A stretch of 64,000 nt of DNA from Sisyra terminalis (taxonomy: Eukaryota; Arthropoda; Insecta; Neuroptera; Sisyridae): positions 8,432,001-8,496,000 of the forward strand of contig OY292278.1 in the NCBI GenBank assembly GCA_958496175.1, in the 5' to 3' direction. The position numbers were made by a program, and so were the translations under genes. Below, piece after piece: positions 1 to 12,187 of this stretch. The notes beneath the pieces were generated by a model. That model searched no databases. It worked only from the letters and a program-made list of their open reading frames with translations, and had not been told where the DNA came from. The number at the start of each line of letters is the position of its first letter. Positions within the stretch are counted from its first letter, which is position 1.

Positions 1-1500
1 CATAAAACATATTTTTTCATGGTAAAAGTTTAACCAGAAATGCCATTTGGATAATAAAATATCCAATTTTTGCGACAAAAAATAAACAATACCCGATTAT
101 CTTTGGAGATATCATTGATCAAATAAGAGCAAGTTCGAACTAATTTGCAAAAGATAGTGATTATTTTCGGTTTGTGTATTTTTATCCTATCCAAATAAAA
201 ATATACATAATTCTCAGGAAAGAAAAACATGCAATTATTTTCTTGGTATTCCAAAAGTTTGGGTAAGAAATATATAATATATAACAAAGTTAGTTATTCT
301 GTCAAAGTTATGAAGATCAAAAGAAGAATCTACCTTGCTTTTCATACTAATTTTTACGACCAATTTCTTTGGTTTACCTTCGTAAGTTAAAGAGAGAAAT
401 CATTTATTTGAATTTCATATTTTCGTTAATTATATTATACATTAGTTTTTAATAATATATTAAATACAACTATTGTGGATATTGCCTGTAAAAAAGTTTT
501 TTTTTTTCATCCTTCGAATACTTTTCGTATTAGAGTCAGTCCCCATATTGGTAGATTGTTACTTTTGAGTTTATTTACTCCTGGATTCTATGATCCAAAA
601 GATCTCTTTTGCTTTCTCCAGTTAAAACTTTTTACCAGTTAATACCAATAGTGATACGATTTTAAAAGTTTTAAAATACATCAAAACTGATTTTCGAAAT
701 AAATTTCCATTATTTGCTTCAAGAAATACAAATAATTCTACAATATTGGCCACTAACTTCATAATTTTTTGAAAATCATTCAAACCAGGATTATAAAAAG
801 TATTGTTAGACTTTTGAAACAAAAATATAGATTTTTTAATACTTTTCAAAACTGAGGACGTTTTAGGATATTTTTTTTTTTTGGAATCAAAAATGGTTTA
901 CTGTAGACAAAATCCATATTATAATAGTAGAAAGAACTACAAAATTATAAATCAAAAAATTTTTAAACTCTTTAGGGCAAAAATAATTCGTCAACTTCTA
1001 TATTTTCTTGATTAATGTACTTTAATTATATTCTTCTTTGTAATATAATAATACAAGACTTAGACTTAGACATAGTTTTTCATGGTAAGTCATATAAAAA
1101 AATCTGGGAAATAATAAAATTAACATTTTAAAGACCCAGTGACTCATTTTATGGATGATTCAACTTAATTTCACCTTCAATTTTCATTACTTTAGGTAGA
1201 AAAAAGGCAAATATGCTCAATATTTCCGCTGTGGGATCTAAAGAGTGATTTTTATAAACTACAAATGTCTTTAGAAATTCAAACCAACCCTTATAGTTTT
1301 GATATAGTTCAGTTGTATACAATTTATCATTTTAATCTTATTCAGCTGGTAAAGTTGAAAATTTAAAGAAAATGGAAAATAAAGTTATAATTTTTTCACT
1401 TTTGCAACCCAAAAATAATATGAAACTAATGCTAAAAGGGAAATAAATTGAAATAGGGATGATAATTTATAAATCATATTATGACACATAGGCCTGATTG
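1..1500. other. AT-rich DNA without a recognisable gene
   Basis: I see no splice-bounded coding exon, RNA gene or clear repeat. Short open frames here are AT-rich and resemble no family. Because a probable first exon on the minus strand lies at 3514-3575, this stretch may be intron of that gene. Confidence 0.5.
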
Positions 1501-1508
1501 CCATAAAA

Positions 1509-2426
1509 CAGCGGTTCCTAACCTTTTTCAGCCGCGGACTCCCAAGGAAATCAACCCCTCAGTGAAAAAAGGTGCAATTTTCGGACAATATGTTTGGGGG
1601 TCCGCGGTCCCATTTGAAAAAGTTTGTTTTTTATTTTTTTAATTTAATGAAGGAATACTAAAATATAATGGCTCATGTGTACTTTAGCGCACCCACAATC
1701 AGGCAATGTTGCATTTTCGACTTTGTTTTTAATTTAATTCGCGATATTTTTGTTTATTAAATTCTAATATTTATTAGGTAGGCAAAGAATCCACCAAAGA
1801 TATTTGGAGATAAACTGAAAAATTTACAAAATGGGGGGGCAACACCAGCAAAGACGATTGTACTCCAAAAGTTCCAATATGACTTCTATCTAAATGGTCC
1901 CAATGAATTTATAAATCGGTACAATTTTTCCATAATTCTTAATGAAAATGGAGGCAAAATAAATTCAGGATTTCTCTAGTAGATTTTCAGATTAAGGTTG
2001 TTAAGAAGTACGGTGGAAAATTATGAGAAAAAGAGGGATTTTTCTAGGCATATAAATATAGATGTAGATATTTCTATTAGGCTTTTATATACTCAGATTG
2101 AATTTTGAAACAATTTTTTATCTTTATATTGAAATACTCTGCTTAAAAACCCCCAAATGTTAATGATTTTGAAATGTATAATTCTCTCTTTTGGGGCTAA
2201 ATTTTCATTATGGACCTATTTAATCGCGAATTAAATTAAAAACAAAGTCGAAAATGCAACATTGCCAGATTGTGGGTGCACTAAAGTGCACATGAGCCAT
2301 TATATTTTAGTATTTCTTCATTAAATTAAAAAATAAAAAACAAACTTTTTCAAATGGGACCGCGGACCCCCAAACATAGGCTCGCGGACCCCCAGAGGTC
2401 CGCGGACCACAGGTTAGGAAACAATG
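1509..2426. mobile_element. fold-back hAT-type non-autonomous element
   Basis: The ends are CAGCGGTTCCTAACC and its imperfect reverse complement, flanked by an 8-bp target duplication, CCATAAAA at 1501-1508 and CTATAAAA at 2427-2434 (7/8). This is the hAT signature. The two arms (about 1600-1669 and 2299-2390) are inverted copies of each other, so the element folds into a long hairpin around a second nested element. A related copy lies at 50887-51492 with a perfect target duplication. Confidence 0.8.
1670..2298. mobile_element. nested element with GGCTCATGTG termini
   Basis: The terminal inverted repeats begin GGCTCATGTG and end CACATGAGCC, and run on for about 60 bp through a conserved CCCACAATC block. 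It sits at the dyad centre of the surrounding hAT-type fold-back. A shortened 223-bp relative with the same termini is in a CFAP58 intron at 25376-25598, so this 629-bp copy looks like the longer parent form. No transposase is present. Confidence 0.75.
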
Positions 2427-2434
2427 CTATAAAA

Positions 2435-3513
2435 GACTTAACTATTTAAAGACATTAACATCCAGAGGATGGAAAGGGCGTGAATCCAATAAAAAAAGGA
2501 ATATGGTTCACAATATATAACACTGTTAAATAAAACTTAAAGTAAAAGTAACTAATAACGAAATAATTACTAAAAATAATTTGGCAACACTAAGATGCAT
2601 AAATTTACGTAAAAATAAGACCAAATTAAAAATCAATATGAGCTATGCAACCTATTATACAAATATAAGAGGACCAATCTGAGATGCTTATGCGACCATA
2701 ATGTGAAGAAAAAAAAAAGTACAAATAACTTTTATCAAAAGAAAATCATTGAAAATTTATTTTGCTTTGGAACAAATATATAAAATGACGTCAAAATGTA
2801 TTTTCTAAGGCAACAAGTTATTCAATTGATTGATAAGGAAAATTGATGCTTTGATGGCATTGTAGTACAAAAAGTTTTATTTTTTTTTTCGGTAGTACTT
2901 TGGTATTAGATAAGTTTGTGGTGAATCTACTAAATTTTGAAAAGTCTAGAACAAGACGGTATAAAAGAAAATGGAAATTTTCATCAACCTGCAGCTTTTC
3001 AGTAATGCACTGTTGGTAGTTGTAAAACTTTTTTAAGCAAAATTTGTATAATTAGTGAAAGTTTACTGCAACGAAAACTTCGAAAAATTCTATTCTTTTT
3101 CATCAATTCGATGATACAAAGATTACTACTTAAACACAATTATGTTTAAATGGCATGACTTTCAAAAATAGAAGTCTACTTTACTAATATAATCAATTAA
3201 GTCCACGTTTAAAGGTAAAATCTTTTAGGTATTTAAGCAGTCATTTATAAATTTTGCTTTAAAATTGTCCCAAAATTCCAGCATAAGATTTTGGTGAATT
3301 AACCATTCAAATGGAAAAAAAAACTTACAATCATAATAAATCTTCTCATTTCAAAGGTCGAGTTCAAACAAGCAAAATGATAGTTCTCCCACTATACGTC
3401 CTCTTCAACATTTAATACGCAACATCCACAGATATCATTAAAAAAACCTTGAATAATCTTTTAATTAATTTTTCTCAAAATCGTCGAGAAACATTAAAGA
3501 AAAAATTGCTTAC
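2435..3513. other. AT-rich DNA, nothing recognised
   Basis: I found no coding exon or clear repeat. It is downstream, in minus-strand sense, of the probable first exon at 3514-3575 and is therefore most likely intron 1 of that gene. Confidence 0.4.
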
Positions 3514-3575
3514 CTATTTGCGCTCCAACTAAACATTCGTCTGCCACTCGTATTTCCTTCAGGTGCAACCGCCAT
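3514..3575 (-). CDS. probable first coding exon of an unidentified gene
   Basis: On the minus strand an ATG at 3575-3573 opens 20 codons plus two bases, then a strong donor (ATAG followed by GTAAGC). The peptide reads MAVAPEGNTSGRRMFSWSAN. It is preceded by a plausible A/T-rich 5' leader and has better codon texture than its surroundings. I do not recognise the family. Downstream exons would lie to the left; none could be identified within 1-3513, so they may be outside the window. Single-exon evidence keeps this tentative. Confidence 0.45.
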
Positions 3576-4354
3576 TTTTACCACTCAATCAAAAACAATC
3601 GCGACACTATCAACTTGAACGATTCGAAAAATTTAACGAGAAAAAAAAACAGCGACGAAAAAAAAAAACACAGCGTATATTACAACAAGCCGGCCATCTT
3701 GAAAAAAAAATAATTGAAATGAATTGTCTTACTACTTAAATTACTTTCACTTTTCAATTGAGTAAACGAAAAAAAAAATGAACGAAGAAGAAACGCAGAG
3801 AAATGGAAAAGAACAATATTTCAGTATCGTTCGTCTTTTATTTCAACAAAAGAAACCGAAAATTTTTGAAAAATTCGAAATTGATAAGAAATGTGTTATG
3901 TAAAAAAAAAACAGGTAATGAATATAATCAATGAGGAGATAAATTATTCGTGGTTCTTTTTTTTTTTTTTGTTGATTTTGGCAAAAGAATCGCGGAGTGG
4001 GAGAGGTGAAGGATTCGATTCAGAGAGGCACGGTCATAATACCTGTCAAATTAAATTGCGAGCTATAAGAAGAGAAAAAAATCGGATAGGTAGAGACAAA
4101 AAAAAAGAAAAGAAGCAAGATAAAAAAACTTTCACAAATTCCGAAACGATCAAATCTCCCGAATTAATCGATTGATCTAAAAATTGATTACACTTCTGTA
4201 CAGCCACTCGTCGTACGAGCAATAAGTCAGTCCAATGGTAACAACCGTATTATTGGGTTTCGAACCTTTCAACAAATGGTCGTCGGCTATAAAGACCACA
4301 ACGATGATGATGACCAATTCGGATTGTTCGGTAAAAGCGAACGTGATTTCTTGC

Positions 4355-4405
4355 TTATTATTCTTGTTATTATTATTATTGTTGTTGTTATTCTTGTTCT
4401 TGTTG
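4355..4405. repeat. TTATTATTG-type microsatellite
   Basis: A run of interspersed TTA, TTG and TTC triplets. It creates artificial leucine-rich or isoleucine-rich frames on both strands, which should not be read as genes. Confidence 0.8.
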
Positions 4406-4530
4406 CCGTTGGAAAGTGGTTTGTCCGGTCTTCTGCCTTTCTACACCTTTCCATTCTTGTACTATTCAAACAGAACGCGACATCAACGTCGCCATAGCCA
4501 TAATGACGCCGTTGCCATGACGACGTGCGT

Positions 4531-4540
4531 GTGACGTCAC
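4531..4540. promoter_or_regulatory. palindromic CRE/ATF site candidate
   Basis: A perfect GTGACGTCAC palindrome, containing the TGACGTCA core bound by CREB/ATF-type bZIP factors. It lies about 960 bp upstream of the minus-strand ATG at 3575 in a locally less AT-rich patch (about 4490-4560) that could be promoter sequence. No TATA box or initiator can be assigned. Confidence 0.35.
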
Positions 4541-4849
4541 CACGGTTAAAACAATTCATTGTTAATAATTGATTTGAATGAATTATACGCGGGCAACTTT
4601 TCTAAACGATACCAGCCGCGATATGGAATTAATCGTTCTTTTTCTTCAACAATTTCAATAGATTAAGATAAACGAAACATTAGTCTAAATAAATGACAAG
4701 CATAATTAGATCTATTTATAAACTAATCAACTAAATTTAATGATTTTCCAAAGACAATTGTCCTATTAAGAACTCTTCGCTTAATTATTGATAAATGGAT
4801 TTAATTCTTCTTAATATATTTCTATCAATTGAGAAATTATGGTTAAACG

Positions 4850-5004
4850 CAATGTTTGTAAATTACACACGTTGCTCCATTAGAAAAAAAAAATGACGTC
4901 ATACGAAGAATTTTGATATTGAATCAGTCTGAAGATATATACGAATTTCTTCTGGATACGTCACGTGGCCACTATGAGGCAACCTGTGAATTTTATAAAC
5001 CTTG
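4850..5004. mobile_element. MULE-like MITE, copy 1
   Basis: A 155-bp element. The left end is decayed (CAATGTTTGTAAA) and the right end is TTTATAAACCTTG. It is flanked by 9-bp GGTTAAACG (4841-4849) and GGTTACACG (5005-5013), an 8/9 duplication. Nine-base duplications are typical of Mutator-like elements. The CRE core TGACGTCA is at 4894-4901. No coding capacity. Confidence 0.85.
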
Positions 5005-5249
5005 GGTTACACGAGCATTGTTGCTTTTATCAACGATTAAAAATTTGGTTAAACAAAAGTAAGCCCAATAATAGATATGAGTCATTTTAATGGATCAATT
5101 TAATATCATTGCAGTCATTCGAATAGATGCAAATAAACTTTAATTTTATTCCCTTATATTCATTTCAATTTTTTCAAAACACGTGTTTCTTACTAATGAA
5201 AAACTAGGATAGTAAATTTCATAAGCATTTGTTAAAATAAGTTTCTTTT

Positions 5250-5800
5250 ATTGACCTGGGTTTTCCAGGATGAGGTTAGTTTAGCGTCAAAACTGTAACC
5301 TTAGGACTTATTGTATTTCCTGGGTCCCTATTTTACCGATATTTACCGGTGCTTTCCGACTATTTTAGTTCCAAAACTTGGTATCTCTAGTTCTTTATAT
5401 CTCCATTCATTTAAAGCACCGAATTACCCCACATATCACCCGGATGTAGTCCCATTATTTGCAGGTGTTTTTTCATTTACTATTTTCTTGTAAAACCAAA
5501 TATTTCAGTAGTTAGTTTCAGAGATGGTTCCCCCATCATTTTTTTATAGTACTTTTGTTCGGTAGTGTTTCTCCATATTATGCAGAGATTTTTTTATACC
5601 CATTCTTTGGTGGTATTTTTTCTTGTCGATCTTGTACCACTAAGTACAGGCAGTGGACTTGTAAAAAATGTTTGGGATCCTAGCCGGACAAGAGTGTTAA
5701 CCTTTTTATTGCCTTTGATACACTTATGACTTGACAATCATCCTCAGATGACCTTATTTTTGGTAGCTAAGCTTGCAAGGGTTAAGATTTATTTTGAAAC
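5250..5800 (-). pseudogene. LINE ribonuclease H remnant
   Basis: The minus strand carries scattered fragments of the RNase H and C-terminal part of a non-LTR retrotransposon polyprotein: ATKNKV, then KCIKGNKK, matching the Jockey/R1-type motif (VWVPGHSGIKGNEKAD in the family). It is broken by stops and shifts. A better-preserved member of the same family is at 63255-63790 in the same orientation. Confidence 0.6.
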
Positions 5801-6454
5801 TAAATTTAACCCACCAAGAGAATATCCTTATATTAAAATGATAACAATCATTTGGTGTCAAATCTAAACTATAAGATTACTATAAGTTTACATTTTCTTC
5901 TCTTCTGAGAAAAATCAATTCAAAATCATAAAATAAAAGACCCAAATCGGTTTTCATTTTGATATAGCTTTGGCTTTTAAAACACGACGAAATTACAGTG
6001 CAGAAATGTATATTAAAAGCAGGTCAAAAAACATCCAGTTATATAATGAATAATTGATCTATATTACTTGTAAATAATGGAAAGTTTTACAAAACATTTC
6101 TACATTAAAAAAAATGAGATTATTTTTTTGCAATTTATTTGACCCTTGACAAGAATTTTTGACTCAAAAAAATTTTAATTACATATTATGTTGACTTATT
6201 TGAAATTGTGTCGACCAGAAAAAAAAATAGGTATACATGAACGAAAATAGAAACTTAAAAATAAACACGAGATAATTTTGTGGTCTGATTCACTTGTTTT
6301 ACGTATTAAATTTAAAAACTTCATTATCTTTCATATATATTTGGCTATTTTGTTGCTAAAAAAACAATTAATTGCTGTTGTGGAAAAATAAGTAAGTTGT
6401 TAATTGTTGCATTGCAACTAGCGTTTAATGCATTTTACTACAGAGATACATATA
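5801..6454. other. AT-rich DNA, nothing recognised
   Basis: No coding exon, RNA gene or assignable repeat seen between the LINE remnant and the tRNA gene. Confidence 0.5.
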
Positions 6455-6526
6455 TCCGGTATGGTCTAGTGGCTAGGATACCTGGCTTTCACCCAGGAGG
6501 CTCGGGTTCGATTCCCGGTACCGGAA
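6455..6526 (+). tRNA. tRNA-Glu (anticodon TTC)
   Basis: A complete 72-nt cloverleaf: acceptor arm TCCGGTA paired with TACCGGA and discriminator A; D arm with GGTCTAGTGGCTAGGAT; anticodon stem CCTGG/CCAGG around loop CTTTCAC, anticodon TTC at 6488-6490; T arm with GGTTCGATTCC (B box). A run of T from about 6529 is a Pol III terminator. There is no intron and no A-rich tail, so it looks like a functional single-copy gene rather than a tRNA-derived SINE. It sits alone in repeat-rich DNA. Confidence 0.97.
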
Positions 6527-7323
6527 TATTTTTTTTTCTTTTTTTTAAACATTTTTATCATTGGATTTATACTTTTCATTCCATAAAAATGAATAGCGAC
6601 TGTTACATTTATGGATTTTGTAAACGGAAATGAATTTTTTGCATTAACTTTTAAAAGAAATATTAAGAATAGGTACTACATTATCAACAAAATTTATTAC
6701 CTTCTAAACCGAATAAACCCTCCATTCGGTATTTTCCTGTTAATATCTTTTATTACCTGAATTATCATATACATAATGAGGATTACCAAACATTAATCCT
6801 ACCTAAAATCATTATTGTATAATACTATCAACCTTAGACCATTCAAAAATGTATTATATTTAATTTTAAGTACATATTTCAAACAGCAATAATTTATATT
6901 TTAAATCATTTTAAAAGGTAATATTACATGAATTTGTGTATCCTAACTTTGATAAGGGTAATCATTTTCAATGTAAAAAATAATTTAATAAAATTACAAA
7001 TTTTTATTTTCTACAACAAATTGAGAAAAAATTACCGTTAAACTAATACAATCTTACAGCAATGCTACAATCATTAAGAAACAATTTCACTAATAGTTTA
7101 AAATCGACTTTTTATTGACCAAATATTCTGCAACTTATATTGGAAATTAGTTCTTAAATATTCCCATTACAAACAGCATCGCACGAATGGTTATAACCAA
7201 AATGAAAAGGTGAATTTATGATGGTATCCAACAATAAAATAAATGAAAAAAAATTCCCAAGTAGGTCATCAATATTTATTTGGGAATCCAAAGCTATTAT
7301 CAAAAGCTAAACATGGATAGGGG
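6527..7323. other. AT-rich DNA, nothing recognised
   Basis: Apart from the T-run terminator of the tRNA gene, I see no coding or structural feature. Confidence 0.5.
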
Positions 7324-8035
7324 CAGTGGTTTAGCTAGGTAACCAAGGGCCCTGGGGCAAATTAAAAAAATGGGGCCTCACTGCTATGTAAACTAATTAG
7401 GTTTTATCAAATAAAAATATGAAATATACAAATATTTTAAAAATGCTAAGCTACTTAAGCTCTTTTTTATGCACTGCAGGACCGGTAATAAAAATATTAA
7501 ACAGTAACAACATAAATTACAATTAATACTTGGTGTAGGTTTGGCTAATAAAACGAAATTGAGAAGATTCAAGGGTTTATTATATAAAGGTCGGGCCTAC
7601 CAACTGACTAAATAACAATCATATTTACAATTTTTTCCTAGCTCTAGTTTCCGCAAAAGTATCAATGACTTCGTTTAAATCCAGGCTTGATGCGGTTTTA
7701 TTTTCAATTGCTATTAGCGATAAATGTCGGAGTCGAGTTTGGCCCATATTATTTCTTAAATAATTTATTATTATTTTTAAATTGCTAAATGACCTTTCAG
7801 CTGCTGCAGAAGTGACAGGAATTGTAAAGAATAATAACTTTGCTGTAAATACTTCCATTAGGTTGCATTCTAGCACTCCATATTTGCTCATTATTTCTTT
7901 ATATAATTGGTGAACTTCCAACTGAATTTCCAAAAGTTCTGTTCGATCGAGATTTCTGGTAAGGATTCGAGGGCCTCCTGCGCTTGATGGCCCCGGGGCA
8001 CTGCCCCGCCTAGCCCCTAGGTAGCTACGCCACTG
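7324..8035 (-). mobile_element. internally deleted hAT element, copy 1
   Basis: A 712-bp element with CAGTGG...-type termini (family consensus CAGTGGCGTAGCTA) and a perfect 8-bp target duplication GATAGGGG (7316-7323, 8036-8043). On the minus strand, 7625-7933 encodes 102 residues of the transposase C-terminus. The hAT dimerisation motif is clear: TIPVTSAAAERSFSNLK, then LRNNMGQTRLRHLSLIAIEN. The N-terminal zinc finger and catalytic region are deleted, so the copy is not autonomous. The family resembles ZMYM1-like hAT transposases. Relatives lie at 15440, 26477, 26916 and 48253. Confidence 0.93.
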
Positions 8036-8531
8036 GATAGGGGATGAATTTCCAACAATTAATCGCGGTAGTTTTAGCGAATTCCAACAATAAAAGCACT
8101 GTTATCAAGGCTTTGCAATGCAAGTTATGTAGATTTCTGATGGAAAGGAAAGTCATGGAGTTTCAAAATATTCCATAATATCAAAGTATCGAAGTATCGA
8201 AGAAAATTGGGGAGTAAAACGATTTTGGATATTATAAAAAGACATAAGGGTGGCTTCATCCCAAAGGCAGGCCTCTGAAAACTACAAGACACTGTATTAT
8301 CCTGGAATGTCAGCATTTTAGAACTCATATATCTTTGACTATTTAAAAATATTATTTAACATTGTTTAAAACAAATTAATAAAGAGTAAATTTTAAATTT
8401 ATGATTATAGTGATGTATCTATGAAAATAATGCTTTCAAGCCCCAGCTATACATGTCAATATATTTCAGAAACTTTTTTTAATTTCAAAAATTCATAATA
8501 ACAATATTTTCTGACAAATCGATTTTTTACA

Positions 8532-8870
8532 CTTTATGAAATTACGAACCAATAATTAAGAAAAATGAAATTTTCCATTACCAAATTATTTTGATTAATT
8601 TCAATTTCCTTCGTAATTTAAGTTAAAGATTTTTTTTCGGTATCAACAGTTAAAATATACGAAGGAGGTCTTAAGTTGGAATTTGCTTATGGGTCTTTTT
8701 ATAAGCTTTATGAAATTATATATTTACAATTACAGAAAATGACATTTTTCATTTTCTAATAATTTTGATTTATTTCTTTTTCCTTATCAATTTAAGTTAA
8801 AAAAAAAATTTCCTTAGTATAAACAGTTGAAATTATGAGACCTCTAGAATTAGCTTTTGGGCCTAAGAAG
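8532..8870. repeat. diverged tandem duplication
   Basis: Two units of about 175 bp follow one another. Each starts CTTTATGAAATTA, continues with an ATTTTGATT block and AATTTAAGTTAAA, and ends near TTTTGGGCCT or TATGGGTCT. The second unit has smaller indels. No coding content. Confidence 0.6.
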
Positions 8871-9212
8871 TTTAATTACGCTACTGCAATAAATACAATT
8901 CCTACTAATAGAAGTATTGTTAAATTTGGTGTCCGTAAAAGTGAATTTAGTTGCCTAATCTATTTTTATTTTCCTTATAATTCGATTTAATAATCTAAAA
9001 CTTACAGAATGCATTTAAAAAATTATCATATTCACTAATTAACATTACCGAAGCTATTTGGATACTAAATCGATAAACCCATCCCATTGAATTCTTCTGC
9101 TTCTTTCTAAGGACTTTTTTTTTTGAACATTGGCTACCTTTATCTTTTGATATTATTATTCCATGAAGTAGAAGAAAAAATAGTTTTATTTACCAGTTCA
9201 TTCCCTTTTTAG

Positions 9213-10365
9213 TTAAGGGTTGGTCCAGCACTGGTCGCTTGATTATTTTTTTTTATTTCTGATTTTTTTTTTTTTTGATATCACCCCAACATGTTGGTAA
9301 TTCAAATTCATCATTATTTTAATTTTATTGTTTTTAGTTTTCCAGTGGTGGCCATATTAGTTTTACTAGGCGCAGACATTTTCGCACGTTTAAGGGTTTG
9401 CGGAAACTTGATTTTCTCAGGCCCTATTTGTCCTATCAAAATGAAACTAAAAGCAATGGGTTCATGAAAGTATAAGCTATAAGGTGGTAACAAGACGTTT
9501 TCCCCTAAATGTAGTTCTAAGAGATGAAATTTCAGTCAAAATTCTTAGCTCTCATTTGTATCATACATGTACATACGTTATTAGCTTTCAGGAAGAAGTA
9601 TATGTTTTAAATTTAAGATATGAATAACAGTTAGCCTAAAGTATATGTTGTTTTGTGTAAAATGCCTTTTTTGCCAAGTATATGTCCCATATTAAATGGT
9701 TAAAAACATTATAGTCACCTACTAAAGTATGCATTATTTTGACATTTTGTGCTTGCAATATCTCCGCTCCTAGTCAAATCTTAAACTCCATATTTTAGGT
9801 GCATAATACTATCATACAGTACTATAATGGGGTGATATTTCAGATTTTTATCTGGCCCCCCACCAGAGATATTGAGCGCAGAAAATTGCAAATTTTGAAA
9901 ATTTCCAAATTTTGTTATTTTTTATTTTAAAAAGGCTTAAAGTCTCAGACTTCAAATTTTGTTTTTGAATACAACAAGTACCTAATTGTTTGTAAAAAAA
10001 GTTTTAACGTGTAGACTCTTTCCCTTCCTTCACAATCTTTCCGTGAAAATTGAAGTTTTACAAATGAGAGCTAAAAATTTAGGCTGAAATTTCACCCCTA
10101 AGAATTACATTAAGGTGAAAACGTCTTATTACAACCTTATAGCCGATATTTTCATGAACTCACTGGTTTTAATTTCATATTGATAGGACAAATAGGGCCT
10201 GAGATAATCAAGTTTCCGCAAACCCTTAAAAGTGCAAAAATGTCTGCGCCTAGTAAAACTAATATGGACACCACTAGAAAACTAAAAACAATAAAATTAA
10301 AATAATAATGTTGGGGTGATAGCACACATTTTTTTTTTTTTTACTTTATTTGGACTCACCCTTAA
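9213..10365. mobile_element. TTAA-flanked palindromic element
   Basis: Long inverted arms (about 9213-9580 and 10060-10365) end in TTAAGGGTTGGTCCA and TGGACTCACCCTTAA. The flanking TTAA duplications and GGG-starting ends suggest a piggyBac-like or Kolobok-like non-autonomous element. The arms include a conserved block around GCGCAGACATTTT and AACTTGATT. The centre (9580-10060) holds no protein. Confidence 0.75.
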
Positions 10366-11264
10366 TTGTTTTATCCATAAATATTTTAGTGAACTTTAGA
10401 TTAAGATTATTGCTTTATCCAATGTTTTAGACGCTTATTTTTAATCATGTTTTGGAAGGATAATTAATATTTAATATTTTAACAATTTGACAAGTACTTA
10501 GTTCATTTTTTTATTAAAAAAGTATTGAGATATCTGTAAAATGATATTGGGGTAAAAAGAAACAATAAAACGTAAAGAACTGAATTCTTTTTGTTGCTAG
10601 TAAAGGATGATCTCTAATCAAACCAGGATGGGAATATAGTGTTTTTAATTGACAGGAATTAAAGCTTTCTATTAAAATTAGATTAAAAAATTATTAATTT
10701 AATATCATGTTTTATCGATCGTATACCCAAAAACATACCTCAAAAAATGTTTATGTGGACGAAAAAAGGCTAATTGAAGAGTTAATTGTTGCTCCATTCT
10801 TTGCTTAATTTTTATCATTTGCCAGTCTTTAACTTAATTTGACTAAATTTTGAATTATTACAGATAAAAAGAGGTGAGAAATATTTGTCAACCAATTAAA
10901 TTACTTGGGAAATTTTGGGAAGATAAGTAACATAATACAGAAGTTTAGAAATGAATGGAGTACTGATTCTGGATCTTGAAAAATTGAAAAAAATTCTGGA
11001 TTTAAAATAAATCATATAACAAAGGGAACCAGTAGGAAGAAATTGTAAAGAAGTCTTATGCAAGAGTAACAAAGTTATTAATAGAATCGAAAAACTGCAA
11101 TTTTGTAATCACTTTCAAATGGTAAAGGGATAGTAGGGAAATTAGGGAAAAACCCATTTCACAAGTGTATAATTTGGGGTTAAATAACCACAGTATTGTA
11201 GGAATTGCCATTGTTGAGGAAAAAAAAATTATATGAGAAAATCTTCTTAAAGAAGAAACTATAG
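10366..11264. other. AT-rich DNA, nothing recognised
   Basis: No splice-bounded exon or clear repeat was found. The left edge of the reverse transcriptase pseudogene begins near 11265. Confidence 0.45.
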
Positions 11265-11860
11265 TTACAGCCGATCTCATCTCGGGATGGTGTCAGAAAT
11301 GGAAGATAAAAATCAACAATGAAAAAAGCGTGATGATACCATTCACTCTAAGATGACTGACATACCCACCGATTTACTTTGACTACGACACTATCCCAAT
11401 TGTTTCCAAAGTTCGTTATTTAGGCTTCTACCTGGACAGCCACTTAACCTGGAACCCACATATTAAACTCAAAAGACAAATACTAAACCAACAATACGGA
11501 CTATTACGTAAGCTTTTAGGACCTAAATCTTCAGTTAGTACAAAAACTAAACTTACCTTTACAAAATTCTACTACGACCTATCTGGGCTTACGGAGCAGA
11601 ATTGTGGGGCTCTGCAAAACCATCCAACATCCGAATTATCCAATCTTTCCAATCAAAAGTCCTTCGTTGAATAATCAATCCTCCTTGCTATGTTAACAAC
11701 CGAATCATACACAATGATCTTACCTTTCCTTTTGTCACTACTTTAGTCCAAGAACGATTCCAAAAATTCCACTCCAAGTTAGTCGATCAATCACTTAACC
11801 CTAATGCCCAAATTTTTTCCTCTGAAACTCATCCAAACAACATGCAACGTAGGCTGAAAC

Positions 11861-12025
11861 CAAGGTTTGTAAATTACACAGGTTGCTCCATTAGAAAAAA
11901 AAATGACGTCATACGAAGAATTTTGAAATTGAATTAGTCTGAATATATGTACGAATTTCTTCTGGATACGTCACGTATCCGTCACGTAGCCACCATGAGG
12001 CCGTCTGTGTATTTTATAAACCTTG
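11861..12025. mobile_element. MULE-like MITE, copy 2 (stacked pair, left)
   Basis: A 165-bp element starting CAAGGTTTGTAAA and ending TTTATAAACCTTG. The left 9-bp duplication is GGCTGAAAC at 11852-11860. It has a small internal duplication of the ACGTCACGTA block that other copies lack. CRE core TGACGTCA at 11904-11911. It is followed by GACTGCAC and then copy 3 in the opposite orientation. Confidence 0.9.
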
Positions 12026-12033
12026 GACTGCAC

Positions 12034-12187
12034 CAAGGTTTATAAAATACACAGGTGGTCTCATGCGCCACGTGACGTACCCAGAAGAAATTCGTACATA
12101 TCTTCAGACTGATTCAAATTTCAAAATTCTTCGTATGACGTCATATTTTTTTTCTAATGGGGCAAACTGTGTAATTTATAAACCTTG
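12034..12187. mobile_element. MULE-like MITE, copy 3 (stacked pair, right, inverted)
   Basis: A 154-bp element in reverse orientation to copy 2. It ends in TTTATAAACCTTG followed by a perfect 9-bp duplication GGCTGAAAC (12188-12196), matching the one left of copy 2. CRE core at 12136-12143. The intervening GACTGCAC (12026-12033) resembles a decayed third copy of the target. Confidence 0.9.

Noticed and set aside
4235..4559. Open frames of 73-99 codons on both strands
   Set aside because: They translate the TTA/TTG microsatellite and a poly-T tract; frames on both strands are equally open and low in complexity.
6455..6526. tRNA-derived SINE instead of a tRNA gene
   Set aside because: The cloverleaf is complete with a terminator directly after it, and there is no unrelated body, A-rich tail or second copy in the window.
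6397..6633. A 78-codon plus-strand frame
   Set aside because: It runs straight through the tRNA-Glu gene and its T-run terminator.
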